A stretch of DNA of 64,000 bases from JBMYTN01 sp049604415 (GCA_049604415.1 JBMYTN010000001.1:168332-232331); one strand, 5' to 3'; shown: positions 25,435 to 35,665, numbered from the stretch's first letter. Made by a program: numbers and translations. Notes: generated by a model from the letters alone, not told the origin.

Positions 25435-26583
25435 GTGGTGCGCCGTCTCCCCATCGACAAAGATTATATGCTGCGCATTTTGGCGCGCCTTCTCGATACC
25501 CCCAGCCCGTCGGGCATGACCGATGCCATCACCCATGTGGTCTGCGAAGAGCTGGAGGCGCTGGGCATTTCCTATGAACTGACCCGTCGCGGGGCCATTC
25601 GAGCCAATTTGCCAGGTGTCCGCTACTCGCCGGACCGGGCCATCATCGCCCATCTCGACACCCTAGGTGCGATGGTCAAACGCCTGAAAGACGACGGACG
25701 GTTGGAAATCGTTCCCGTCGGCTATTGGTCATCGCGCATGGCCGAAGGCACCCGGGTGACGATCTATAGCGATAAGAACACCCAGCATCGCGGTACCATT
25801 TTGCCGATCAAGGCCTCGGGCCATGTGTTCAATGAGGAAATTGATGCCCTGGAAGTCTCCTGGCGCACCGTTGAAGTGCGTGTGGACGCACCGGTTTCGA
25901 GCAAACAGGATTTGATCGATCTGGGCATCAATGTCGGGGACCATTTGTCCATCGATCCCAATCCGGAATTTCTCGACAATGGCTTTATCGTCTCCCGCCA
26001 TTTGGACGACAAATGCGGGGTCGCGGCGGCTTTGGCGGCCGCCTGCGCCATCCATGAAGCCGATGTGCGGGTGCCGGTCGACTGCCACATCCTGTTCACC
26101 ATTTCTGAAGAGGTCGGCGTTGGTGCCTCAGCGGTGTTGCATGGTGATGTGGCCGAAATGGTCTCCATCGACAATGGCACCATCGCCCCGGAGCAAAACA
26201 CCAGTGAATATGGCGTCACCCTGGCGATGCAGGATATGTCTGGCCCGTTTGACTGGCATTTGACCCGCCGCCTGATCGATCTGTGCCAGCGCCACAACAT
26301 TGAGCACAGTCGGGATGTGTTCCGCTATTACCGCTCCGATGCTGCGGCAGCGGTCGAGGCTGGCAATGACATCCGCACCGCCCTGATCTGTTTTGCCTGC
26401 GATGCCTCCCATGGCTATGAACGCACCCATGTGGACTCCATCGTCGCCCTGGCGGAATTGCTGGCGCTCTATATCCAATCCGATCCGGTGTTTAAGCGGG
26501 ATAAGCGCAAGCTGGGCTCCATCGAGGACTTCCCGGACCCGGCTCTACAGGGGGGCGAGAAGGGCCGCCTGGACCCTCGCTAA
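25435..26583 (+). CDS. NAGGN-associated M42-family peptidase
   Basis: This 382-residue M42 (glutamyl-aminopeptidase-like) metallopeptidase shows metal and catalytic motifs in order: IIAHLDTLG, HLDDKCGVAAAL, FTISEEVGVGASA, VSIDNGT and CDASHGYERTH. A dedicated M42 peptidase accompanies NAGGN genes in other bacteria and is thought to recycle or tune the osmolyte; that role is inference from context. Two adjacent GTG codons (25435 and 25438) are possible starts; GAGG at 25427-25430 is better spaced for the second. The gap to ngg is 109 bp, so an internal promoter is possible. Confidence 0.9.
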   Translation: MVRRLPIDKDYMLRILARLLDTPSPSGMTDAITHVVCEELEALGISYELTRRGAIRANLPGVRYSPDRAIIAHLDTLGAMVKRLKDDGRLEIVPVGYWSSRMAEGTRVTIYSDKNTQHRGTILPIKASGHVFNEEIDALEVSWRTVEVRVDAPVSSKQDLIDLGINVGDHLSIDPNPEFLDNGFIVSRHLDDKCGVAAALAAACAIHEADVRVPVDCHILFTISEEVGVGASAVLHGDVAEMVSIDNGTIAPEQNTSEYGVTLAMQDMSGPFDWHLTRRLIDLCQRHNIEHSRDVFRYYRSDAAAAVEAGNDIRTALICFACDASHGYERTHVDSIVALAELLALYIQSDPVFKRDKRKLGSIEDFPDPALQGGEKGRLDPR

Positions 26584-26751
26584 CCTGTTCCGGGGTCTGA
26601 CTAAAATTAAATGAAAGAGGCATTTCACGCGGTAATGCAATTTATGGAATAGAAAGTGTTAAACCTTAAGAATTGGCAAACATTTTTCCTCGTCACTCAG
26701 CCTGCAATCCGCGATAATTATTGTGAATAGTTCCGATTATGAAATGAACGG
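26584..26751 (+). promoter_or_regulatory. AT-rich leader of the giant FecR/RTX gene
   Basis: A 168-bp segment, clearly more AT-rich than the genes on either side, separates the peptidase stop from the giant gene. It is the likely site of an independent promoter. No clear terminator for the NAGGN operon is visible, and I could not assign a specific sigma-factor motif. Confidence 0.4.
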
Positions 26752-29700
26752 GTGCATTACGTGGCGTTGGACAGCTCAAACCCCGTGGACGATCAAAGCT
26801 TTGACGTCTCCCTGTCTTCCAACACCGCACCGGAACAAGGTGCGACACCATCAGTCATCCGGATCGACTCCACAGACGGATCAGCACCGAACACCTCTCC
26901 GGACAGCATTGATATTGGCGACCCAGCGCTCCTAATCCAGGGGGATTATCAGCGTGATGGGCCAGATCTGCTGATCACCGGCCCCGACGGCACGTCCGTT
27001 CTCATCGAAAATTTTTTCACCCTTGATCCTCCCCCTGCCCTCACAGCGGATTCGGACGCGATCCAGTTGGATGGTGATTTGGTCACCCGCCTCGCCGGTC
27101 CAGACGCGCCGGGACAGTTGGCACAAGCCGGAGCTGCCTCCGGTCTGGGGGATACGATTGGGGCGGTGAACAAGGTCACCGGCACGGTGACCGTCACGCG
27201 CCTGGATGGCACCGAAGTCACGCTCCAAGTCGACGATCCGGTCTATCAAGGTGACATTGTTGTTACCGGCGGCGGTGCAGCCGTTGGCATCACCTTCAAG
27301 GATGACAGTGCCTTCTCGCTCGGCTCCGATGGCCGGATGGTGTTGGATGAGTTTGTCTATGACCCTGCTACCAGCGCCGGAACGGTCGCGGCCCGGGTCG
27401 TGAAAGGTGCGTTCCGCTTTACGACCGGACTGATTGGTCAGGAAGATCCGGACTCCGTGTCAATTGGAACGCCATTGGGCACGATCGGTATTCGGGGCAC
27501 AATCGTTGCCGGTGTTATCGATCAGGATCAGGCCTTGATCGTCCTGATTGGACCAGGCGACGAAGGTNNNNNNNNNNAGGCCTCCGCCGATGTGAGCCTG
27601 GTCAATGGGGTGTTTTCCTTCGTCTCCGGTCAGATTGCCAAAACCGGCCCGGACGCCATGGTCATCAACACCCCGGTGGCCACCATCGGGATCCGTGGCA
27701 CCGCCGGGGTCATCAAGGTGGTTTTGCCCGAAGGCTTTAACCCGAGCACCCTGGCCGAAGCCCGCAACCGCTTAGCGGAGTTCAATCTCGACCTGGAAGT
27801 GGTGCTGCTGCCAGGAAGCGGTGGCACGGTCGGGGAGATTGTCTTCACGACCTTTGACAATCAAACCACCGTGGTCAATGTGCCCTATCAAGGCGTGCGG
27901 GCCACATTGGGGGCCCTCGCCGATGCGGTGGAAAACAACGTCCAAACCTTTTCCGCCGATGAAAGCTATGTTCAGCAGAATTTCTCCGGCAATGGGTTGG
28001 ATCACCTGCCCCAAGGCAGCACGGATGTTCCACCGGTGGATGGTGGTCCCCAGGACGGCACGGAAAACATTCCTCCGGCTGAGGAAAACCCTGAACAACC
28101 GACCGATGGCGAGACCACTGGCCAAGCCGAGGGCGATACGCCTGTGGAAGCCGACGCCGCCAGCCGGTCGACCGGCAATCCATTTGCCGATGCCCTGTTA
28201 AACGGGACCACCCTTCAAGGCCAGACCGGGTCTGACCTTCTCGACGGCACAGGACCACAGCAACAATTGTTGGGCGGTGGCGTGCCCGGATCGTTGGGCA
28301 CGGATCCGATCCTAGAAACCTTCACCCAGATCTTGAAGGTCAATCAGGTCGTCAAAGACTTCCTCGATGAATTGAGCGGTCGCGCTGAAGAAGAAGCCCA
28401 AGCGCTTGACGAGGATGAGGACGAGGAAGACACCAATCCAGACAACCTGCCCGAAGCAACCGATGGGGTCGCCTTCGCCCGGGATTCACAGGGGCGACTG
28501 GTTGCGACTTTAAATGATGGTGCCTCCATCGATCTATCCGGTCGGACCGATGACATCGTGGTCAATAGCGGTGCGGGCGCAGAAACCATCATCACCGGCT
28601 CCGGCGATGATGAGATCAACAGTGGCGATGGTTCTGACACGATTACGACCAACGAAGGCAATGACACCGTAAATGCGGGCGGTGGAGCCGATGTGATTGT
28701 CGGCGGCGTCGGGGCTGGGGATGACACCTATAACGGTGGTGATGGCATTGACCAAGTCACCTATACCAGCGCCACCAATGGCGTGAATGTCGATTTGGCC
28801 GCCGGGACAGCGCAAGATGCCACGGCAGTCAATTTCATTGGCAGCGACACCCTGTCGGGCATTGAAAACATTCAAGGCAGTCCCGGAAACGATACCCTGA
28901 ACGGTGACGCCTTCGCCAATGAGCTGCTGGGGGAAGGTGGCGATGATACCATCCAGGGCCGTGGCGGCGATGACACCCTAAATGGCGGCGACGGCACCGA
29001 CACGGTGTCCTACGCAGAAGACAGCAGCGGCGTCACGGTGTCCCTGCTCGCCGGGACCGCAAGTGGGGCCGCTGTCGGAACAGATAGCCTGACCAATTTT
29101 GAAAACATCACCGGCGGGTCTGGCGCTGATACACTGATCGGCAATGGCGGCAACAATGTCTTGGATGGCGGCGACGGCACCGATACCGCCTCCTATACCA
29201 ATGACAGCGCTGGGGTCAGTGTGTCCTTGTCCGCGGGCACCGCGACCGGGACCGGCATTGGCTCCGATACTTTGTCAAACATCGAAAATGTCACGGGTGG
29301 GTCCGGCAATGACACCATCACCGGCAATAGTGGCAACAACGCCTTGGATGGCGGCGATGGCACGGACACGATCTCCTTCGCCTCAGAAACTGCCGGGATT
29401 ACCGTTTCGCTGACAACGGGATCGGCCACAGGAACCGGGATCGGTACCGACACCCTCGCCAATTTTGAGAATATCATTGGCGGCTCCGGCGACGACACCT
29501 TCACTGGAAACGCCGCCAACAACAGCCTGGATGGCGGTGGTGGCTCCGACACGGTGTCCTACGCTGGTGATACCAGCGGACTAACCGCTTCCCTGGCCGA
29601 TGGCACAGCGAGCGGGACCGGGATCGGCAGCGACACGCTCACCAGCATTGAAAACCTGATTGGCGGGTCCGGGGCTGACACCCTGACCGGCAACAACAGT

Positions 29701-32700
29701 GCCAATGTCCTCGACGGTGGGGCTGGCGATGATCTTCTGATCTATACTGACGCCAGCGATACCCTGACTGGCGGCAATGGTACGGACACGGTCCAGATCG
29801 GCAATGGCCAAAGCGTTGACTTGACGGGTGCCTGGACACCAAACGGATCATCCGGTCTGGAGCGGATAGATCTGGGGGCCGGTTCAAACACCCTGACCGC
29901 TGGCAGCACCACCGATTGGTCCAGCGTTTTCTCAACCAATCTGATTTACATCACCGGAGACAGTGACGACACGGTATCCGGTAGCGCCAGTTGGTCCTAT
30001 GTGGAGACGATTTCCGATGCTGGCCTCAGCTTTGACGCCTTTGCCCTGAATGGGGTCACGGTGGCGATCCAATCCGGCATTGCTTTGACCGGCTTGAGCG
30101 CAACATCCGGTGGTTCGGGCGGCGGCACAGACTCCTTTAACGGGGGCGGAAGCGGAGGTGTACTGAGTTCGGTCATCACCGGCACTGAGAATGCCGATAC
30201 CCTGTCCGGGACCGACGAAAGTGACACCATCAATGCCCTGGGCGGCGATGACACCATTTCCGGCTCGTCGGGCAATGACACCATTGATGGCGGCAATGAC
30301 ACCGATACGCTCTCCTATGACAGCGACACCCAAGGGGTCACCGTTGACCTGAGTGCAGGGACGGCCACAGGCAATGGTATTGGCACCGACAGCCTATCCA
30401 ACATTGAAGGCGTCATTGGCGGCAGCGGCAATGACAGCCTAAAAGGTGCCAGCAGCACTGGCCAGCTTAATGGGGGTGCTGGCAATGACACCCTGACCTA
30501 TAGCGTCGCCACGGTGCAATATATTGGTGGCGATGGCACCGATACCCTGGCCATCGACAACAGCAACACCGTCGATTTGACCGGAAGCTGGAGCGCATCG
30601 GGCAGTGGCAGTTTGGAGGAGATCGACCTCTCCAACGGCTCGACCCTCAATGTCGGGTCCGTCACCTCTTGGTCGAGCTTCTTCTCCAACAGCACGATTA
30701 TAGTGCACGGTACGTCGGATGACACCATCACCGGCGGCAATTGGACCGCAGGCAACGGAACGACCGTTGGCGGGGTCATCTATGATACCTTCACGCTGAA
30801 TGGCATTACCTTGGCGGTGCACAAGGATATCACCTCCTCTTCGCTCACCACCGTTGTCACCACTCAAAACAATACGACCACGACCCTGTCGGCCAATGAA
30901 ACCAATTCCGGGATTTTCAATGCTGAGAGCGGTACCTTGGACCTGAATGGCTTTACGTTCACCAATTCCGGTACCTTTAACAATAATGGTGCCTTCACGA
31001 CCCAAGACAGTGGAAGCAGTCCTGGTCTCTTTACAAATACAGGTTTGTACAAAGTCGATAATGGAATCACTCAGAACATTGATTACAGGTTCACGAGTTC
31101 AGGAACCTTGGACGTGTCCAACGGTATCTTGGTATTGGACAGTGACGCAGTCGGGAGCGGCGGCTTTAGTGTGAGCGGAGCGATCAATGTCGCTTCGGGT
31201 CAAAGTCTGGCGATCACCAGTCTCGGGACCATCAACCCAAGCTCCTTTACCGGCGGGGGCACCTTGGCGTGGGATGCGAATAACAATCTCTCCATTCGAA
31301 ACAGTAATCTTTCCGATTGGGACGTCACCCTGGAACTGGGGAACGGCACTCTCAGTAGAAATCTGTCTCCAAATAATACTGGGAATTGGACTCTCAACGG
31401 CATCACCAATCCCCATGGAGCAACTGGCATCAAGTTTGGCGGCGGAACCAATGCCCTGGTAATTCTTGATACCTACTCAAAAGTTTCCAGCCTTACGATT
31501 AATTTTAATAACGGCAATGAAATTCAGAATGACGGCACTTTCATTGTTGATGATTCAAATGGAACCAACGCAGGTCTTAGCTTTATTGGAGGCACTGGGA
31601 TCTCAACAAATAACGGTTTGATTTCTGTTCAAGCTGCTGCGGGAAGTTCGAATAGCACGACGACCCTCAACAACTCGACGGACATGATAAACAATGGAAC
31701 ACTGCAACTTGACGGGCTCCAGTCGGGGTCAACATTTACCAGCTCAAGATATCTTTCGTCAGGCCACTTGACCAACAATGGGACGATTGTTGTCGCGGAT
31801 TCTCTCGGCGGCAGTCATGGCAACATCAATAACATAGATGTCGGCACGCTTACCAATAATGGATTGATTCAATATAGCATTAGCGGGACCATTGAGAGAA
31901 ATAATGACGCCGACATAACGAACTCAGGAACGATAGAAGTCAGCAATACGAACCTGACTATTGCAGAGACTGCCACTGGTACGACATTTGGCGTGCGCAA
32001 CACTGGCCTGATCAATGTGACCGATGGAACTATTACACTCCGAAACGATGAGAACTTTTTTGGAGAGGCCACAGGAACCATCGAAATTGGCGGAACCACA
32101 AAGAGTGTGGCAACGCTCCGGGCCAGCAATGGCAGCCTTGTGCAAGACGGCACCGTCATGATCGATATTGACGGGAATACCGCTGGCTCGACGATGGACA
32201 GGCTCACCCTATCGGAAGGTGGTTCAACTGGATCCATCCATGACAGTGGAACCTATGACCTCCGGCTTGCCAGCGGTTTTTCCTACAGCGATGGCACCAA
32301 TTATCAAATCGTAGATTATACCGGCAATACTGTGAATCTCGGCGACGTCGATTTCATCGACACGGATCTGTTTACGGGGGCGATCGCCTCAGGCAACGCC
32401 GTTGTCGTAAAACCAACGGTGACGACCAGTGATATCATTCTGGTTGCGACATCCTCAATCCAATCAGGAAGCAGTCCTGTCGCAAGCAGCGGCGCTGAAG
32501 TGTATCTTGGAAGCAGTTCGAATGAGACTTTTGGAAGCACAGCAGACAATTCCTCCACCGGGGGCTCTGGTGCCGATGTCTTTTTAGGTCTCGGCGGCGA
32601 TGATGTGTTCCAAATTACGGGCAATGACTCTGGAACTATACCCTTTCTCTATGCCCATGGCGGCAGTGGAACGGACCGCTTGGACGTCTACAACAATAGT

Positions 32701-33105
32701 ACTAGCAGTCAGTTTGATATGACTGGTGCCGATGGACTTTATAAGACCAATAGTTTTGAAATCATTTCAATGGCCGAGACAGGACTGGCCCAAACCATGA
32801 AGTTATCTAAGGCCGCTATTGAGGCCTTAGATAACGTCGTCTCTGAAGTGAATGCGATTTCTAGCAATGCATTTGACGTAACAGGCATAAACTCCTCGGT
32901 GATCGTCGCGACGACAGAAACGTTTGGCAATGGAACCACAGATACGTTGGACCTCACCTCAGATGGCAGCAATGCCTGGGCAACCGCCAATGAATTTGAC
33001 AGTTTTGACGGCAACGGGGATGGGCAATCCGAAAGCTACCAATCCTACAGCAATGGCGATTCAAAGATTTTTGTCGATGCCAACATAACGGTGGTCTTAG
33101 CCTGA
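26752..33105 (+). CDS. Giant FecR-domain / RTX-repeat surface adhesin-like protein (contains assembly gap)
   Basis: This encodes more than 2,100 residues on one open frame. A FecR-type domain (about 133-253) ends in GTIGIRGT; the 10-N gap covers residues 273-276; a second FecR-like C-terminal half (277-327) ends in VATIGIRGT. A Pro/Glu-rich acidic linker with AEEEAQALDEDEDEEDT precedes RTX nonapeptide blocks (GGxGxDxL-type) at about 617-1010 and 1143-1243. An Asn/Thr/Ser-rich beta-helix-like part spans about 1377-1890, with a short C-terminal domain ending DANITVVLA. This is the layout of large type-I-secreted biofilm adhesins, binding calcium through RTX. No T1SS genes are adjacent. The GTG start at 26752 is the best available, without a strong ribosome site. 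Confidence 0.85.
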   Translation: MHYVALDSSNPVDDQSFDVSLSSNTAPEQGATPSVIRIDSTDGSAPNTSPDSIDIGDPALLIQGDYQRDGPDLLITGPDGTSVLIENFFTLDPPPALTADSDAIQLDGDLVTRLAGPDAPGQLAQAGAASGLGDTIGAVNKVTGTVTVTRLDGTEVTLQVDDPVYQGDIVVTGGGAAVGITFKDDSAFSLGSDGRMVLDEFVYDPATSAGTVAARVVKGAFRFTTGLIGQEDPDSVSIGTPLGTIGIRGTIVAGVIDQDQALIVLIGPGDEGXXXXASADVSLVNGVFSFVSGQIAKTGPDAMVINTPVATIGIRGTAGVIKVVLPEGFNPSTLAEARNRLAEFNLDLEVVLLPGSGGTVGEIVFTTFDNQTTVVNVPYQGVRATLGALADAVENNVQTFSADESYVQQNFSGNGLDHLPQGSTDVPPVDGGPQDGTENIPPAEENPEQPTDGETTGQAEGDTPVEADAASRSTGNPFADALLNGTTLQGQTGSDLLDGTGPQQQLLGGGVPGSLGTDPILETFTQILKVNQVVKDFLDELSGRAEEEAQALDEDEDEEDTNPDNLPEATDGVAFARDSQGRLVATLNDGASIDLSGRTDDIVVNSGAGAETIITGSGDDEINSGDGSDTITTNEGNDTVNAGGGADVIVGGVGAGDDTYNGGDGIDQVTYTSATNGVNVDLAAGTAQDATAVNFIGSDTLSGIENIQGSPGNDTLNGDAFANELLGEGGDDTIQGRGGDDTLNGGDGTDTVSYAEDSSGVTVSLLAGTASGAAVGTDSLTNFENITGGSGADTLIGNGGNNVLDGGDGTDTASYTNDSAGVSVSLSAGTATGTGIGSDTLSNIENVTGGSGNDTITGNSGNNALDGGDGTDTISFASETAGITVSLTTGSATGTGIGTDTLANFENIIGGSGDDTFTGNAANNSLDGGGGSDTVSYAGDTSGLTASLADGTASGTGIGSDTLTSIENLIGGSGADTLTGNNSANVLDGGAGDDLLIYTDASDTLTGGNGTDTVQIGNGQSVDLTGAWTPNGSSGLERIDLGAGSNTLTAGSTTDWSSVFSTNLIYITGDSDDTVSGSASWSYVETISDAGLSFDAFALNGVTVAIQSGIALTGLSATSGGSGGGTDSFNGGGSGGVLSSVITGTENADTLSGTDESDTINALGGDDTISGSSGNDTIDGGNDTDTLSYDSDTQGVTVDLSAGTATGNGIGTDSLSNIEGVIGGSGNDSLKGASSTGQLNGGAGNDTLTYSVATVQYIGGDGTDTLAIDNSNTVDLTGSWSASGSGSLEEIDLSNGSTLNVGSVTSWSSFFSNSTIIVHGTSDDTITGGNWTAGNGTTVGGVIYDTFTLNGITLAVHKDITSSSLTTVVTTQNNTTTTLSANETNSGIFNAESGTLDLNGFTFTNSGTFNNNGAFTTQDSGSSPGLFTNTGLYKVDNGITQNIDYRFTSSGTLDVSNGILVLDSDAVGSGGFSVSGAINVASGQSLAITSLGTINPSSFTGGGTLAWDANNNLSIRNSNLSDWDVTLELGNGTLSRNLSPNNTGNWTLNGITNPHGATGIKFGGGTNALVILDTYSKVSSLTINFNNGNEIQNDGTFIVDDSNGTNAGLSFIGGTGISTNNGLISVQAAAGSSNSTTTLNNSTDMINNGTLQLDGLQSGSTFTSSRYLSSGHLTNNGTIVVADSLGGSHGNINNIDVGTLTNNGLIQYSISGTIERNNDADITNSGTIEVSNTNLTIAETATGTTFGVRNTGLINVTDGTITLRNDENFFGEATGTIEIGGTTKSVATLRASNGSLVQDGTVMIDIDGNTAGSTMDRLTLSEGGSTGSIHDSGTYDLRLASGFSYSDGTNYQIVDYTGNTVNLGDVDFIDTDLFTGAIASGNAVVVKPTVTTSDIILVATSSIQSGSSPVASSGAEVYLGSSSNETFGSTADNSSTGGSGADVFLGLGGDDVFQITGNDSGTIPFLYAHGGSGTDRLDVYNNSTSSQFDMTGADGLYKTNSFEIISMAETGLAQTMKLSKAAIEALDNVVSEVNAISSNAFDVTGINSSVIVATTETFGNGTTDTLDLTSDGSNAWATANEFDSFDGNGDGQSESYQSYSNGDSKIFVDANITVVLA
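27568..27577. other. Assembly gap (10 N) inside the giant gene
   Basis: Ten undetermined bases interrupt the coding sequence. The reading frame matches on both sides if the gap is taken literally, but a round 10-N gap usually stands for unknown length. Both sides encode the same part of a FecR domain, so the true sequence here is likely longer or repeated. Confidence 0.95.
28984..29715 (+). repeat. Four tandem 183-bp (61-codon) RTX repeats
   Basis: Units begin at 28984, 29167, 29350 and 29533, an exact 183-bp period. Each encodes GGDGTDT-type calcium-binding turns, then a strand segment of the form GVxVSLxxGTAxGxxxGxD, then a linker of the form NxENxxGGSGxDT. A diverged fifth unit lies near 30286. 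The copies differ at scattered sites, so the array is old enough to have drifted while keeping its period. Confidence 0.9.
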
Positions 33106-33159
33106 GCATTCCTTCCTGTCGGTCCCAGATTGATTGCATGAGGGTTTGATGCGCGCTTT

Positions 33160-35301
33160 TTAAGACGCGTTCCGCAACTCCACCGGCACATTTTCTCGGC
33201 GGGTGCGACGGTTGGCGGCCACATCGCTGGTCCGCACCACCCGCACCAAAGTGCTCTTCAGATCGGAAATCTGGCTGGTCACAGACGTCGAGGACTCCGC
33301 CACCTGCCCAGCCAGATCATTGACTTGCTCGGCGGCCGCAGCGACCTCAGAAATCCGAACGCTCACCTCCCGGGTCCGGTCGGTGGTCTCGCGGCTGTTC
33401 CGCGCGATCTCGTCGGTCGCGGCGGTTTGGGCTTCGACCGCATCGGCGATTTCGGTGGTCGAAACACCAATGTCTTGCACCGAGGACGCAATCTTCTGGA
33501 TCGCACTGACCGCATCAACGGTCACCGCCTTCATCTCATTGACCTGGGTGCCGATTTGCGCGGTGGACTGCTGGGTTTGGGTGGCGAGGTTTTTGACCTC
33601 CATGGCGACCACAGCAAAGCCCTTGCCCGCATCCCCTGCCCGCGCAGCCTCAATGGTCGCATTCAAGGCCAAGAGATTGGTCTGATCCGCGATTTCCGAA
33701 ATCAGGGTCACCACATTGGACACATTGTCCGCTGCCTCGTTCAGGGACACCACAACGCCCTGAACTTCATCGGCCAGTTCCATGGAATTGCGGGCCACGG
33801 TGGAAGCGGACGCAATCCGGTTGGAAATGTCCGAGATCGACTGAGACAGCTGCTGGGCTGCCGCTGAGACCGCTTCGGAATTGGCAAAGGCCTGTTCCGA
33901 GGCGGAATTCACATCGGCCGCATTGCCGCCCACAAGGCCAGCGGCTTGGCGCATTTCCTGGACGATTTTTTCGATATCGGCGGTGGATTGATTGACATCG
34001 CCAACACTGGTTTCCGTTTTGTTTTCTACCAGATCCGCCATATCGCGGATGGCTTTGCTGCGCATCTGCTCAGAGCGTTCCTGCTCCTGCGCCGCCACGG
34101 CTTCCAGTTCATTCTTTTGCTGGATCCAGTCCCGGAACACATCAACGGAGTCCGCGAGCTTGCCGATCTCATCGCCGGACTTATAGGGACTGCTGTCCAC
34201 ACTGGTGTCCCCGCCGGACAAACGGCTGAGCAGATGGACGATGCCATCCATGCGACGGGCCACGGAGTAGCGGGTGTAATAGACCTGGAAGCCACAAATC
34301 AGCATGGCGACGATCAACAAGGCCCAATAGGCCATCAGCTCCAAATTGGCCGCCTGGGTGATTGCCTCCAACTCAACCCGGATTTCGGTGCCCGCATCCT
34401 TGGACAGTTGGACCGCCCGGCCCAAAGCATCGCTGGACAGGGTGAAAAAGCCGCCAAAGTCGATGGGATAGGCAGTTTGGTTGCGCGAGGCCTCCAAGAT
34501 CCCTTCACGGATGGTGCCATAGTCCCCCTGATAGAACTGCAGAACGTCTTGGATATCGGCAGTGATTTGGGTCGGCAGACCGGCATAGCCACCATAGACC
34601 GCCAGCGCATCGAGGCCATAGCTGGCGCGCTTATGCAGGATGTCCATCTCCGCTTTGCGTTCCGAGGAGATCGGTGCACCGGTTGCGGTGGCAATCGCCA
34701 TATAGGTCCGCTCCTGGCCACCATATTCCCGCACTTCCCAGGCCCGGGTCTGGATCACCTCCAAGGTCTGAACCAAGCTGGGGATTTGCACGGTTTCGGC
34801 GCGGATCATGCCCGGCAATTGGGCAAAGCCTTCGATCAAGGCCTTCATCTGCGTCGGCAAGGTCTCGATTTCTGAGGCATTACGCTCCGCTTGTTCCACA
34901 GCCAGCAACAGATCGGCTCGGGTCCGGATCTGTTCGATGTCTAAACGCAGCTGCTGCATGCGGGCCAAAAAGTCCTGAGACCGGCTCATTTCATCGGCAC
35001 CGGCCAGTGTTTCAGCGACGGCCTGGAAGCCCGTATCGGACAAGCGGCGCTGTCCGTCAATCAAATCGCGAAATTGCGGTGCGATGGGGGTCGGCAGGTT
35101 CAGGGTCACCTGCATCACCGAGCGTTCCAGCGACAGCTCAATGATGGCTTCGTTCAGCTTACTGGCCGCTTCCGCCGCCAAGGCCATTTGCCGAACAGCA
35201 CCCTGGTCTTCATAGAGCTGTTTGATTTTCAATGCCGTGACCGAAAGGAACAGGCAGGCAAGGATCATGGCTGTCAAAAAGCTGACGCGGCGGATGGTCA
35301 T
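33160..35301 (-). CDS. Methyl-accepting chemotaxis protein
   Basis: This 713-residue chemoreceptor has TM1 at about residues 7-25, a roughly 300-residue periplasmic helical sensor, and TM2 near 326-345. A HAMP domain and a long coiled coil follow, with the signalling tip GKGFAVVAMEVKNLA around residue 568. The sensor is all-helical in appearance, rich in Leu/Glu/Ala heptads, like the four-helix-bundle MCP class. There is no C-terminal CheR-tether pentapeptide. ATG 35301 is the first Met before TM1. It converges on the giant adhesin gene with a 54-bp gap and no strong terminator. Confidence 0.93.
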   Translation of the reverse strand: MTIRRVSFLTAMILACLFLSVTALKIKQLYEDQGAVRQMALAAEAASKLNEAIIELSLERSVMQVTLNLPTPIAPQFRDLIDGQRRLSDTGFQAVAETLAGADEMSRSQDFLARMQQLRLDIEQIRTRADLLLAVEQAERNASEIETLPTQMKALIEGFAQLPGMIRAETVQIPSLVQTLEVIQTRAWEVREYGGQERTYMAIATATGAPISSERKAEMDILHKRASYGLDALAVYGGYAGLPTQITADIQDVLQFYQGDYGTIREGILEASRNQTAYPIDFGGFFTLSSDALGRAVQLSKDAGTEIRVELEAITQAANLELMAYWALLIVAMLICGFQVYYTRYSVARRMDGIVHLLSRLSGGDTSVDSSPYKSGDEIGKLADSVDVFRDWIQQKNELEAVAAQEQERSEQMRSKAIRDMADLVENKTETSVGDVNQSTADIEKIVQEMRQAAGLVGGNAADVNSASEQAFANSEAVSAAAQQLSQSISDISNRIASASTVARNSMELADEVQGVVVSLNEAADNVSNVVTLISEIADQTNLLALNATIEAARAGDAGKGFAVVAMEVKNLATQTQQSTAQIGTQVNEMKAVTVDAVSAIQKIASSVQDIGVSTTEIADAVEAQTAATDEIARNSRETTDRTREVSVRISEVAAAAEQVNDLAGQVAESSTSVTSQISDLKSTLVRVVRTSDVAANRRTRRENVPVELRNAS

Positions 35302-35665
35302 GGGCGTCCTCGGAGGCTAGAATTTAACAAATTTCTGATCGACTCAGTTGCATTGAAGCTAATGTGTGAAACCATACGTTCAAGGGATGAAAGCCAGTCT
35401 TCGGGCAAACAAAACGCTTTACGGAGCAATCAAACTGTCTTGAGCTTTCTGAACCCTTGATTCGTTTTACTAAGCTGCCATTCATTTTGTGGGCTTTGAG
35501 GACGTTTTTATTTGTCCACAGCCATTGGCATAAAGACTTCGCGGATCTCCCCAGAGAAATACAGACCTTTGGTTAGATCCGCTGCCGCTTGTTTCACCGC
35601 GACACAATCCCCATCCCTAATGGGTCAGCAATTGCGAACCAAAAAAAGCAAGAGGTGCTCGGACA
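35302..35665. other. Divergent intergenic region (MCP / 2-hydroxyacid dehydrogenase)
   Basis: This 364-bp stretch has no credible gene and must hold two divergent promoters. The middle part is AT-rich. I see no clear operator, riboswitch or terminator. Confidence 0.4.

Noticed and set aside
33946..34875. Long plus-strand frame opposite the chemoreceptor
   Set aside because: It is a shadow of the minus-strand MCP gene; composition is His/Gly/Asp-rich as expected from the complementary strand, with no known domain.
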